Shown in pieces: positions 34,595 to 43,810 of a stretch of 64,000 nt of DNA. Numbering within the stretch: position 1 is the stretch's first letter; each line of letters starts with the position of its first letter. The stretch lies in assembly GCA_041320695.1 (NCBI GenBank), contig JBGGOQ010000010.1:1-64000 (forward strand). Direction: 5' to 3'. The stretch is from Caldicellulosiruptoraceae bacterium PP1 (lineage in GTDB: Bacteria; Bacillota; Thermoanaerobacteria; Caldicellulosiruptorales; Caldicellulosiruptoraceae). Below the pieces are notes generated by a model. That model had not been told where the DNA came from and ran no database searches. It saw nothing but the letters and a program-made list of their open reading frames with translations. Made by a program: the position numbers and the translations under genes.

Positions 34595-35038
34595 TTGAAA
34601 ATAGCAATTGGTTGCGATCATGCTGGGGTTAGAATGAAAGAGACAATAAAAGATTTCTTAACAAAGTTGGGACATACTGTTGAGGATTTCGGAACTTATA
34701 CAGAACAAAGCTGCGATTATCCAGATATTGCTTTGGAGGTTTCTACAAGAGTTGCTAACAATGAATTTGAAAAAGGTATACTTATATGTGGGACAGGTAT
34801 TGGCATGTGTATTGCAGCAAACAAGGTAAAAGGTATAAGAGCTGCTCTTTGCCATGATACCTTTTCAGCAAAAGCCACAAGAGAGCACAATAATGCAAAC
34901 ATTTTAACTATGGGTGCAAGAGTAATAGGTGAAGGATTAGCTCTTGATATTGTTAAATTGTTTGTTGAGACAGAATTTTCTAATGAGGTAAGACATCAAA
35001 ATAGAGTGAACAAGATATCTACAATTGAAAATCAATAG
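34595..35038 (+). CDS. rpiB: Ribose 5-phosphate isomerase B
   Basis: 147 residues from TTG 34595, behind TGGAGGTGTTTTAA. Interconverts ribose-5-P and ribulose-5-P. The signature IAIGCDHAGVRMK, CGTGIGMCIAANKV with the catalytic Cys, and HNNANILTMGARVIG are all present. It is followed by upp after 21 bases, in an order also common in other Clostridia. Confidence 0.95.
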   Translation: MKIAIGCDHAGVRMKETIKDFLTKLGHTVEDFGTYTEQSCDYPDIALEVSTRVANNEFEKGILICGTGIGMCIAANKVKGIRAALCHDTFSAKATREHNNANILTMGARVIGEGLALDIVKLFVETEFSNEVRHQNRVNKISTIENQ

Positions 35039-35059
35039 TAAATTGAAAGGAGTAAAGTT

Positions 35060-35701
35060 ATGATTGAATATCAAAAAAATGTTTATGTTTTCGACCATCC
35101 ATTAATACAACATAAGTTAACACTTATTAGGGATAAAAATACCGGGGTTAAGGAATTCAGAGAACTTGTAGAAGAGATTGCTATGCTTATGGCCTATGAA
35201 GTCACAAGAAACCTTCCATTAAAAGAGGTTGAGATTGAAACACCAGTTGGCCTTGCAAAATCTAAGGTTATCTCAGGAAGAAAAGTAGGTATTGTTCCAA
35301 TTCTAAGGGCAGGGCTTGGTATGGTAGATGGTATGCTTAAACTAATTCCTGCTGCGAAAGTAGGACATATCGGACTTTATAGGGACCCAGAGACACTTCA
35401 GCCAGTAGAATATTACTGCAAACTTCCAGCTGATGTGCAAGAAAGAGAACTAATTGTTTTAGACCCAATGCTTGCAACTGGAGGTTCTGCTTCTGCTGCC
35501 ATGACATTTATCAAAAATAGAGGTTGTCAAAGTCTAAAGCTTATGTGTTTAATTGCAGCACCAGAAGGAATCAAAAGATTAACCCAAGACCATCCAGATG
35601 TTGAAGTTTATTGTGCTGCAGTTGATGAAAAGCTAAATGACCATGGATACATTGTTCCTGGGCTTGGAGATGCTGGAGACAGATTATTCGGAACAAAATA
35701 G
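35060..35701 (+). CDS. upp: Uracil phosphoribosyltransferase
   Basis: 213 residues, ATG after TGAAAGGAGTAAAGTT. Converts uracil and PRPP to UMP. The PRPP-binding motif [12 protein letters not shown] (about residues 131-141), the uracil-site [16 protein letters not shown] and the N-terminal [17 protein letters not shown] are typical. The length is normal. Confidence 0.96.
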   Translation: MIEYQKNVYVFDHPLIQHKLTLIRDKNTGVKEFRELVEEIAMLMAYEVTRNLPLKEVEIETPVGLAKSKVISGRKVGIVPILRAGLGMVDGMLKLIPAAKVGHIGLYRDPETLQPVEYYCKLPADVQERELIVLDPMLATGGSASAAMTFIKNRGCQSLKLMCLIAAPEGIKRLTQDHPDVEVYCAAVDEKLNDHGYIVPGLGDAGDRLFGTK

Positions 35702-35739
35702 AAAAAACCTAATGATAAAAAGTTTAAGGAGAGATAATT

Positions 35740-36183
35740 ATGAGACCAAGCTGGGATGAATACTTTATGCAGATTGTAGATATAGTAAAAGAGAGATCAA
35801 CCTGCCTCAGAAGAAAGGTTGGAGCACTAATAGTTAAAGATAAAAGAATACTTGCGACAGGTTATAATGGTGCCCCTACTGGTCTTAAACACTGTGAAGA
35901 GGTTGGGTGCATGCGTGAGGCATTAAATGTTCCATCAGGGCAAAGACATGAATTATGCCGTGGCCTTCATGCAGAGCAAAATGCTATAATTCAAGCAGCA
36001 AAAACTGGCGTTGTTATTAATGATAGCATAATATATACAACAACATATCCTTGTGTTATCTGTGCTAAGATGATTGTTAATTCTGGTATAAAAACTGTAA
36101 TATATAAAGGTTCTTATCCAGATGAGATGAGCCAAAAGATATTTGAAGAGGCTAATATTGAGGTAATAAAATACGAAAAATAA
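35740..36183 (+). CDS. comEB: Deoxycytidylate deaminase (ComEB family)
   Basis: 147 residues, ATG after TAAGGAGAGATAATT. Deaminates dCMP to dUMP for dTTP synthesis. The zinc-binding [11 protein letters not shown] (His-Ala-Glu, about residues 77-79) and [11 protein letters not shown] (PCxxC) motifs are present, and a third Cys/His cluster ([22 protein letters not shown]) typical of dCMP deaminases lies before them. Confidence 0.95.
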   Translation: MRPSWDEYFMQIVDIVKERSTCLRRKVGALIVKDKRILATGYNGAPTGLKHCEEVGCMREALNVPSGQRHELCRGLHAEQNAIIQAAKTGVVINDSIIYTTTYPCVICAKMIVNSGIKTVIYKGSYPDEMSQKIFEEANIEVIKYEK

Positions 36184-36203
36184 AAATGGTGGTGTTTTAA
36201 AAA

Positions 36204-37592
36204 ATGAAAAATGCCTTCATTATTTTAGCTGCTGGTGAAGGAAAAAGAATGAAATCAAAATATTCAAAGGTTGTTCAAAAGATTATGGGTAAACCCATGA
36301 TTTTGTATATCACAGATGAGGTAGAAAGGACCTTTGAAGATGTTGAGATAGTAATTGTTGTCGGGCATAAAAAAGAAGATGTATATAAACTTTATGATGG
36401 TAAAAATATCAAATTTGCAGTTCAAGAAGAGCAACTTGGTACTGGACATGCTGTTATGACTGCAAAGGATTTAATTTCTTCTGATGTTGAAAATGTGTTT
36501 GTCATATATGGAGATACTCCATTTATTAGGGGAGAAACACTTTTAAATATGCTTGATACTAAGATTGATAATGATGCAAAGCTTTGCTTACTTACTGCAA
36601 AGTTTGATAATCCATTTGGATATGGAAGAATTGTAACAGATGAAAATGGCAATGTTTTAAGAATTGTTGAAGAAAAAGATGCAGATGAACAAACAAAAAA
36701 GATAAATGAGATAAATCCAGGATTTTATTGTTTTTCAAAAGATGCTTTATTTGAAGCTTTAGGCAAGATAGATAACAATAATGCTCAAAAGGAATATTAC
36801 TTAACTGATACAATAGAAGCACTAAATAAGCTAAATTACAAAGTTACAAAGCTAACTGTTTTAGATAATTTTGAGGTTGTAGGGATAAACTCAAGATACG
36901 AGCTTAGCCTTGCTGAAAAGGAATTAAGAAAAAGAATAAATAAAAAACATTTAGATAATGGCGTTATGATAGTTGACCCAGACAATACATACATTGACAT
37001 AGATGTTGAGATTGGGAAAGATGCAATAATTTACCCAGGATCATTTATACTTGGGAACACAAAAATAGGTGAAGATAGTGTAATTGGTCCACAAAGCTAT
37101 ATAGTTGATTCAATAATAGGTAACCATTGTGAAGTTATATTCTCGATGATTGAAGAATCTGTATTAGAGGATAACGTAAAGATAGGCCCATATTCTCATT
37201 TAAGACCACATAGCACTCTTGAAGAAGGTGTAAAGATAGGCAATTTTGTTGAAATAAAGAACTCTCGTATGGGTAAAGGTTCAAAATCGGCTCATCTAAC
37301 CTATGTTGGGGATGCTGATGTTGGTGAAGATGTGAATCTTGGATGCGGAACAATCTTTGTAAACTATGATGGGTTTAAAAAGCATAAAACAGTTGTTGGT
37401 AACAAAGCATTTATTGGCTGCAACTCAAATTTAGTTGCTCCTGTAAATATTGGCGAAAATGCATTTATAGCTGCTGGTTCAACAATTACCCAGGATGTTC
37501 CTGCGAATGCTCTTGCAATTGCAAGGCAAAAACAGGTTAATAAAGAAGGATGGGTTTTAAAAAGAAAAGCAATTTATGGTGATAAAAAATAG
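36204..37592 (+). CDS. glmU: Bifunctional GlmU (N-acetylglucosamine-1-P uridyltransferase / GlcN-1-P acetyltransferase)
   Basis: 462 residues, ATG 36204. Ribosome site is AATGGTGGTG. The N-terminal nucleotidyltransferase has LAAGEGKRMKSKYSKV (7-21), GTGHAV and VIYGDTPF; the C-terminal left-handed beta-helix begins about residue 250 (VMIVDPDNTYID) and includes the acetyltransferase residues in GDADVGEDVNLGCG and FVNYDGFKKHKT. It supplies UDP-GlcNAc for MurA. A terminator separates it from prs. Confidence 0.96.
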   Translation: MKNAFIILAAGEGKRMKSKYSKVVQKIMGKPMILYITDEVERTFEDVEIVIVVGHKKEDVYKLYDGKNIKFAVQEEQLGTGHAVMTAKDLISSDVENVFVIYGDTPFIRGETLLNMLDTKIDNDAKLCLLTAKFDNPFGYGRIVTDENGNVLRIVEEKDADEQTKKINEINPGFYCFSKDALFEALGKIDNNNAQKEYYLTDTIEALNKLNYKVTKLTVLDNFEVVGINSRYELSLAEKELRKRINKKHLDNGVMIVDPDNTYIDIDVEIGKDAIIYPGSFILGNTKIGEDSVIGPQSYIVDSIIGNHCEVIFSMIEESVLEDNVKIGPYSHLRPHSTLEEGVKIGNFVEIKNSRMGKGSKSAHLTYVGDADVGEDVNLGCGTIFVNYDGFKKHKTVVGNKAFIGCNSNLVAPVNIGENAFIAAGSTITQDVPANALAIARQKQVNKEGWVLKRKAIYGDKK

Positions 37593-37608
37593 TTTGTTAA
37601 ATTAAAAA

Positions 37609-37664
37609 TAGGCTTCTAAATGATATAATTTTTCAAGTAGAAGCCTAATTTACATATTTTTTTT
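37609..37664 (+). terminator. Terminator between glmU and prs
   Basis: TAGGCTTCTA (37609-37618) pairs with TAGAAGCCTA (37638-37647), with T-rich sequence behind. Confidence 0.75.
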
Positions 37665-37755
37665 GTTAATTATGGGTATTTTAATTTTAAACTTAAAGAA
37701 TTATAATAAAAAATGTTGTGTTTTTTGTATACAAAATTTTTGGAGGTATAAAAAA

Positions 37756-38733
37756 GTGATAACTCATGGTAAGGATATAAAGATTTTTGCTGGAAATTCT
37801 AATAAGGCACTTGCTGAAGAAATAGCAAATAAGCTAAATTTAAAACTTGGTGATGCTGAAGTTGGCAGATTTTCAGATGGAGAAATCTCGGTTAAAATTA
37901 ATGAAACTGTTCGTGGTTCTGATGTTTTTGTCGTTCAATCAACAAGCTATCCAGTAAACGATAATTTAATGGAGCTTTTGATACTTATAGATGCTCTAAG
38001 AAGGGCATCAGCGGGTAGAATAACTGCAGTTATACCATACTATGGTTATGCAAGACAAGATAGAAAAGCAAGAGCAAGAGACCCAATCACAGCAAAATTG
38101 GTTGCAAATCTTTTAACATCAGCAGGAGCTGATAGAATCTTAACTATGGATTTACATGCCCCCCAAATTCAAGGTTTTTTTGATATTCCATTAGACCATC
38201 TTTTAGGAGTTCCAATTCTTGCAAGATATTTCTTAGAAAATGTAAATTTAGAAAATGGTGTTGTAGTATCTCCAGACTTAGGTAGTGTTACAAGGGCACG
38301 AAATTTTGCAACAAAACTTGAATTACCACTTGCAATTATAGATAAAAGAAGGCCTAAGGCTAATGTTGCTGAGATAATGAACATCATAGGTGATGTTAAG
38401 GATAAAACAGTTATAATGGTTGATGATATGATAGATACTGCTGGAACAATTGTTTTAGCAAGTCAAGCTCTTAAAGACTATGGAGCAAAGAGGGTTCTTG
38501 CTTGTTGTACACATCCAGTATTATCTGGACCAGCAATTGATAGGATAAAAGACTCACCAATTGAAGAATTGATAGTTTTAAATACTATCCCACTACCAGA
38601 TGAAAAGAAACTTGATAAGATAAAGGTAATAAGCGTTGCTAGCATATTCGCAGAAGCCATTACAAGAATATACGAAGATGTAGCAATAAGCTCACTTTTT
38701 GATGATTATATAAGTACAAAGAATAATAGATAA
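37756..38733 (+). CDS. prs: Ribose-phosphate pyrophosphokinase
   Basis: 325 residues from GTG 37756, behind TTTGGAGGTATAAAAAA. A longer frame to 37663 codes for a poorly conserved stretch without ribosome site. Makes PRPP from ribose-5-P and ATP. Motifs: [68 protein letters not shown] and the PRPP site [13 protein letters not shown]. Terminator follows. Confidence 0.96.
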   Translation: MITHGKDIKIFAGNSNKALAEEIANKLNLKLGDAEVGRFSDGEISVKINETVRGSDVFVVQSTSYPVNDNLMELLILIDALRRASAGRITAVIPYYGYARQDRKARARDPITAKLVANLLTSAGADRILTMDLHAPQIQGFFDIPLDHLLGVPILARYFLENVNLENGVVVSPDLGSVTRARNFATKLELPLAIIDKRRPKANVAEIMNIIGDVKDKTVIMVDDMIDTAGTIVLASQALKDYGAKRVLACCTHPVLSGPAIDRIKDSPIEELIVLNTIPLPDEKKLDKIKVISVASIFAEAITRIYEDVAISSLFDDYISTKNNR

Positions 38734-38739
38734 AATAAC

Positions 38740-38786
38740 AAAACTACCTGGACAAAGCTTTATAAAGCTAATTCAGGTAGTTTTTT
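38740..38786. terminator. Terminator after prs, possibly bidirectional
   Basis: AAAACTACCTG (38739-38750) pairs with CAGGTAGTTTT (38774-38784) followed by a T-run; a smaller stem AAAGCTTTATAAAGCT sits in the loop. A-rich sequence on the left could also end the reverse-strand HD-GYP gene. Confidence 0.85.
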
Positions 38787-38803
38787 GTTTTTATGTACTA
38801 TTA

Positions 38804-39859
38804 CTATATATTTCCCATAGCATTTAAAATTGTTACATTTAGATGTTTTGTTAATTCTAATATGCAAGGATTATCAATAAAAACATTGTTAATTTTAAAT
38901 ATCTTTACATCAGGTCTTAATGGAAAAGATTTATAATTTTTAACTACTATACCCACCATATCATTACTTAATTGAACAATTGTCCCTATTGGATAGGGGA
39001 AAATTCGGCGAGTAAATGCACTTACAATCTTTTGTTCAAAATGGGTTCCTGATAATGAACCTATGTACTCAAAAGCTTCATTTGGTGGAAAAGCTTTTCT
39101 ATACGTTCTTGTTGACGTTAATGCATCATATACATCAGCAATAGATATTACTCTTCCAAAAAAGCTTATTTGCTTTTCTCTTTTTTTATTGGGATAACCT
39201 TCACCATTATATCTTTCATGGTGGTCTATTATACCACTGCATACTAATAATGAAAAACCCATCTCTCTTGCATATTTATAGCCTAAAATAGGATGATTCT
39301 TTATTTCTTCATATTCCTGTTCAGTAAGTTTGTCAGGTTTATCCAATATTTCTCTTGGTATAAATTTTTTACCAATATCATGTAAAAGAGCTGATATTCC
39401 TAAATGATATAATTCTTTCTTTCCTAACCCTAATTCAATTCCAATTAAAAGTGAGATTAATGTTGTGTTAACAGAATGAGAATAAAGATATTCATCAACT
39501 GTTTTTAGTTCAATTATGTTTAAATATGCATCTGTATTAATTAACTCTTCAATTACGGTTACAATAACATTTTTAATTTCCCTGATATTTGTATCTTTTT
39601 TAAACTCACCTTCTGAAATAAGTTGCAAAGCCTCAACCATTTTCATCCTCAGCGAATGTGGTATTATATCTGATGGTATAATATCTTTAGATATGTCATC
39701 TTCGATATAAATGCCATTGAAATTTTTCTTTTTTAAACTTTCAATGTAAAAATTATTAAGAACAATACCTGCTCTAAGAAGGATGGTTCCATGTATGTCT
39801 AAAATATCTCTTCCTACTATCATTCCTTCTTCAAGATGGTCTATATCAACAAATCTCAT
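38804..39859 (-). CDS. HD-GYP domain protein (cyclic-di-GMP phosphodiesterase-like)
   Basis: 351 residues. Start ATG 39859, preceded by GAATGGGTGTGATTTA, a weak ribosome site. Residues 1-110 form a DUF3391-like N-terminal region. The HD-GYP domain spans about 115-290 with HDIGKKFIP (HD pair), HPILGYKYA, IIDHHERYNGEGYP (HH and GYP with an extra E) and ADVYDALTSTRTYR. All metal-binding residues are present, so phosphodiesterase activity is plausible. The final 60 residues have a PilZ-like basic tail (FPLRPDVKIFKI). Confidence 0.85.
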   Translation of the reverse strand: MRFVDIDHLEEGMIVGRDILDIHGTILLRAGIVLNNFYIESLKKKNFNGIYIEDDISKDIIPSDIIPHSLRMKMVEALQLISEGEFKKDTNIREIKNVIVTVIEELINTDAYLNIIELKTVDEYLYSHSVNTTLISLLIGIELGLGKKELYHLGISALLHDIGKKFIPREILDKPDKLTEQEYEEIKNHPILGYKYAREMGFSLLVCSGIIDHHERYNGEGYPNKKREKQISFFGRVISIADVYDALTSTRTYRKAFPPNEAFEYIGSLSGTHFEQKIVSAFTRRIFPYPIGTIVQLSNDMVGIVVKNYKSFPLRPDVKIFKINNVFIDNPCILELTKHLNVTILNAMGNI

Positions 39860-40293
39860 TAAATCACACCCATTCTGTAAAAAAAACTAAAAGTCGAAAA
39901 ATGTAAAATTTTATAATACTATTCTTTTTATATTTATACTCCAAAGACTTTAAATATGCAATAAAAAAATTATAATATTGTGATTATTAAATGATAATGC
40001 AACATATTATTTTTTAGATAGAATGTTACGATGGGAAATCATAGATATGCTGTTTAATGGGTAGAATATATAGTTTACATAATATCTATTATAAATAAAA
40101 TTATATATAAAATAAGCTATAAATTAATTATTTAAAAAAGAACTGATAATTATTGAAATGAAAATAATAATTAAAGATATTAAATTGGATGAATTATAAT
40201 TAAAAAATAATACAAATAAGGAAATATTAAATAAATATAATTTCATTTATTGTTTTATTTATTTTTTGTGTTAAATAAACTTATAAATTTCTA
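39860..40293. other. AT-rich intergenic region, no feature found
   Basis: About 430 bases with no frame longer than a few codons with a ribosome site. Both flanking genes read leftwards, so the promoter of the HD-GYP gene should lie near 39880-39940 but no clear consensus is seen. Confidence 0.5.
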
Positions 40294-40884
40294 TTATTTG
40301 ATAACTCTTAAAACTGCACTAAACCACTTCTCATTTTCTCGACCTTGTCTGACATCGGTAGTAATAACTGTTTTGACAATCTCAAAGTACGGATGATTAT
40401 TTATAAGTAGAGTAAATGATTCTTGGTCATAGTAATTAAAAAATCTTCCATTCCTATATTCTTCTTTGTTACCGTATTTGAATGAAGCAAACAGAATTCC
40501 ATCTTTTTTTAGTGCATTGTAAATTTTTTTAAAGATATTATCTATATTACTTCTACTTACGTGAAGAAGTGAAGCACAAGCCCAAATACCATCAAATTCC
40601 TCATGAAAATCAATATCTTCAAATTTCATATATAATGTTTTTCTGCCTGTATACTCACTTGATAGTTTAACCATTTCAATTGAACCATCTAATGCAACAA
40701 CATCATAACCCTTATCTAAAAAGTATTTTGTATCTCTGCCAGACCCACAGCCTAAATCAAGAATTTTAGCTTTCTCAGGCAAATAACTTAAAAAAATGGC
40801 ATATAAATCTTTCATATTGGCATCTTTGGTGTTCTGAAAAAAATCAAGTGCATTCTCATCATAATATCTTATTGTATCATCCAT
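40294..40884 (-). CDS. Class I SAM-dependent methyltransferase, coupled to the helicase gene
   Basis: 196 residues. The ATG at 40884 begins directly after the helicase stop codon (AGATAAATGG), a sign of translational coupling. Motif I is ILDLGCGSGRDTKYF (about 42-55), an acidic motif II is VALDGSIEMV, and FDGIWACASLLHV is motif IV. The fold is that of TehB/UbiE-like enzymes. No DNA-methylase NPPY/DPPY motif is visible, so a small-molecule or RNA substrate is more likely than DNA. The substrate is unknown. Confidence 0.8.
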   Translation of the reverse strand: MDDTIRYYDENALDFFQNTKDANMKDLYAIFLSYLPEKAKILDLGCGSGRDTKYFLDKGYDVVALDGSIEMVKLSSEYTGRKTLYMKFEDIDFHEEFDGIWACASLLHVSRSNIDNIFKKIYNALKKDGILFASFKYGNKEEYRNGRFFNYYDQESFTLLINNHPYFEIVKTVITTDVRQGRENEKWFSAVLRVIK

Positions 40885-43581
40885 TTATCTAATTCTCTCC
40901 TTATAGTAACGTTTAATTCTATAATCTATAGCATCTTTAAAGTGTCTAACAAATTCTTGATTTTTAATAAATGGTTCAAGCTTTTCATTAAGACAAAAAC
41001 TATCATTATTTCTAAAAAAGAACTCTGGATGCGATCTTATTAAGAAATTTTCTGGGTTTCTTCGTGACAATTCTAAATAATCATCTTTATCCCATTCAAT
41101 AAAACCTTCTGTGCTTTTATGCCTTTCTAAATCAACAGCATTTGATGGATTTGAATAAAAATCTTTAAAACTTTTATAAATATCATCTGGTGAAATTGCA
41201 AGTTTCATGTCACCATTATTATAAAAAGCCAAAAGTAGAGGCATCTTATAGCTTTTACTCATATAGGTATTTTCAATACATTTAATAAAATCATGTGCAA
41301 ATGTAGAATATAGTAATAATTCCTTCTCATTTAATTCATTATATTTTTTCAAAAATGATATATAATCTTTCAAAATATTTATATTTGATTTAGAAGCTTT
41401 TTTCATGTTTAAATAAATTGCCTCATCGGCATATTTGAAAAAATCTAATCTAAGCGGTTTATAACCCAGCATCTCTTTTATTCTCAAATATTCTTCATAT
41501 ATTATCTCTTCAATATTCTTATATTGTTCAGATTGCTTTTTAAATATATCAATTATTCGAAAATCAAAATCCACCAAGCAATCATCAGGAAATTCAAAAT
41601 CATCTGCAAAATACTTTGTTCTCTTAATTCTTTCAATATCATATTGATCACCACATAAGAAAAATGGTATTAAGTTTGCTTTTTTATAATTACCTATAAA
41701 ATCTAATACAGTTAAGTAATTTTTATTTTTTGATTTTCGTAAACCTCTACCTAATTGTTGCATGAATATTGTTGGGGATTCTGTTGGACGCAAAAACATT
41801 ACCATATCAATCTCTGGTATATCAACACCTTCATTAAACATATCGACTGTAAATATAACCTTAATGTCTCCTTTTTTAAACTTCTCTAAAGCTTTGTTTC
41901 TATCTAAGGTGTTTTCACCTTGAATTCCACTATAAACAGCACATGCTTTTATACCATTATCCTTAAAATATTTTGCCATATATTCAGCATGATTTCTAGT
42001 TGAACAAAAAGCCATTGTTTTTTGTTTATTAAATTTAAGATAGTTTTTAAGAATTAAATCAGCTCTTTTATTTATCATCAAAACCTTTTCTAATTCTTCT
42101 TCATTATACTTTCCATTTGTTATTGGTATATTTGTATAATCTGTTTCATCATATATACCATAATAATGAAAAGGGACAAGATAGCCTTTGTTTATTGCAT
42201 CTTTAAGCCTTATTTCGTATACAATGTTATAATCGCATAATTCAAAAACATCTTTATTATCTAATCTTTCTGGCGTAGCAGTTAATCCCAATAAAAATTT
42301 AGGTTTGAAATAGTTTATTATATTCATATAACTTTTAGATACTGCGTGATGAAATTCATCCACTATTATGTATTCAAAATATTCAGGTGTAAAATATTGT
42401 TCATTGAGATATTCTTCTTTTCCTAAAGTTTGAACAGAAGCAAATATAATATTGCTTATTGTATCTTTTATATCAGCATTAAAAAAACCAAAAGTATCTT
42501 GTGGTCTTATATTTTTAAAGATATTTTTAGCCTGTTTTAAAATTTCTTCTCTATGAGCAACAAATAAAACCTTTTTAAATTCCTTTGAGTCAAAAGCAGC
42601 TAAATATGTTTTTCCAATACCTGTTGCAGCAACTATGAGACCTTTATTAAAACCTTCCAGTCTACTTTTTTTAAGTTCATATAATGCTTCTATTTGAGCT
42701 CCTCTTGGCTCAAATAATTTCACTATTTTTTTATTTGTGGGATTAATAATAGAAGAAGTAATATTTTGATTATTATTTTGTTCAGGACTATTAACTGGTT
42801 TTACGTCATATACTAAAGCATTATCAGATATATTTGAAATATTAGATATATGATTTTCATAATCATAATTGTGTTCAGGTATATAATACTGTGAAGGCAA
42901 TAAATCATCTTCAATTGGAATTTTTGGCTTCTTCCAGTTTATACTATATACTTTTAATGTTTTATCATTAATTTTCTCAGAATTATAATTATAAATCTTT
43001 AAAAATTCTTCTTTAAAAAACATAAAGTCTTGATAATTAGTGGTTTTCTCAAGCCTATAATTCCATTCGATACCATAAGTTAGAGCAGATTCCGAAATAT
43101 TTGATGAACCTATGAATAATTCTTCTCCACCATCAACATATTTAAATAAATAGGCTTTTGGGTGAAAAGATATATCTTCATGCCTATAAAACCTTAAATC
43201 GACATAATCTCCTAATTTATTCTTAATAAGATATAAAGCAGATGGTTGAGTTATATTTAAGTATTTACCTGTTATTATTCTTATTTTACAATTCCTATTC
43301 CTTGCTTCTATTAAATCTTCTATTATCAGCCTTACTCCAGATTCAAGTAAAAAAGATACAATTATATTTATTTCAACTGCATTTTTGAAAGCTTTTTTTA
43401 ATTCGGTTAAGAAATCAACATTACCACCAGTAAAACATTTTTTTATTTGGATGCCGTTATTTGAAAGTAACCTTTTATATATTTCTTCAATATTTTTATA
43501 AATATCTTTAATTTGGTCCATTTCTGCTTGTTGCAAATAATCTTTTATGATATTTATTTTTTCTGGTTTCATTTTGTTCAA
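40885..43581 (-). CDS. SF2 helicase with N-terminal phospholipase-D-like nuclease domain
   Basis: 898 residues. The ATG follows AGAAGGTTGAACAAA. Residues 45-200 form a PLD-like domain with FHPKAYLF (HxK, about 140) and IGSSNISESALTYG. The helicase core has AATGIGKT (about 318), VDEFHHA (DEAH-like, about 410), LTATPERLD, and motif VI QQLGRGLRKSKNK near 610. A C-terminal region (about 660-898) of unknown fold holds a FSNPSNAVDLERH-type stretch. This order (PLD-helicase) occurs in the DUF3427-type helicases found in mobile and defence contexts. The methyltransferase gene follows without a gap. Confidence 0.85.
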   Translation of the reverse strand: MNKMKPEKINIIKDYLQQAEMDQIKDIYKNIEEIYKRLLSNNGIQIKKCFTGGNVDFLTELKKAFKNAVEINIIVSFLLESGVRLIIEDLIEARNRNCKIRIITGKYLNITQPSALYLIKNKLGDYVDLRFYRHEDISFHPKAYLFKYVDGGEELFIGSSNISESALTYGIEWNYRLEKTTNYQDFMFFKEEFLKIYNYNSEKINDKTLKVYSINWKKPKIPIEDDLLPSQYYIPEHNYDYENHISNISNISDNALVYDVKPVNSPEQNNNQNITSSIINPTNKKIVKLFEPRGAQIEALYELKKSRLEGFNKGLIVAATGIGKTYLAAFDSKEFKKVLFVAHREEILKQAKNIFKNIRPQDTFGFFNADIKDTISNIIFASVQTLGKEEYLNEQYFTPEYFEYIIVDEFHHAVSKSYMNIINYFKPKFLLGLTATPERLDNKDVFELCDYNIVYEIRLKDAINKGYLVPFHYYGIYDETDYTNIPITNGKYNEEELEKVLMINKRADLILKNYLKFNKQKTMAFCSTRNHAEYMAKYFKDNGIKACAVYSGIQGENTLDRNKALEKFKKGDIKVIFTVDMFNEGVDIPEIDMVMFLRPTESPTIFMQQLGRGLRKSKNKNYLTVLDFIGNYKKANLIPFFLCGDQYDIERIKRTKYFADDFEFPDDCLVDFDFRIIDIFKKQSEQYKNIEEIIYEEYLRIKEMLGYKPLRLDFFKYADEAIYLNMKKASKSNINILKDYISFLKKYNELNEKELLLYSTFAHDFIKCIENTYMSKSYKMPLLLAFYNNGDMKLAISPDDIYKSFKDFYSNPSNAVDLERHKSTEGFIEWDKDDYLELSRRNPENFLIRSHPEFFFRNNDSFCLNEKLEPFIKNQEFVRHFKDAIDYRIKRYYKERIR

Positions 43582-43747
43582 CCTTCTTATTTTTCAATAA
43601 TATATTCATTTATCAACCATATAATGTAAAGAATATAAATATTATATCATATATTCAGCTATAACATCTTTTGAAATCTCTAAAAATTTCTGAATTGTAT
43701 AAAATTTATTTTCAGGTAATATCTATCAATTCCTAATTACATAATGT

Positions 43748-43776
43748 TTCAAATAACCTTATTTATATTATATAAT
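43748..43776 (+). promoter_or_regulatory. Candidate promoter of the Cache-PAS-GGDEF-HD-GYP gene
   Basis: TATAAT (43771-43776) with TTCAAA 17 bases upstream (43748-43753). The -35 is weak. It lies between the divergent helicase and sensor genes. Confidence 0.4.
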
Positions 43777-43810
43777 AAAACTATACAAAACTAAAAAAGG
43801 CTGTTATTTC

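Noticed and set aside
37663-37755. 31-residue N-terminal extension of Prs
   Set aside because: No ribosome site, not similar to Prs; the GTG at 37756 follows GGAGG.
39860-40293. Search for a small gene or RNA in the AT-rich gap
   Set aside because: No frame with ribosome site and no GC-containing hairpin found.
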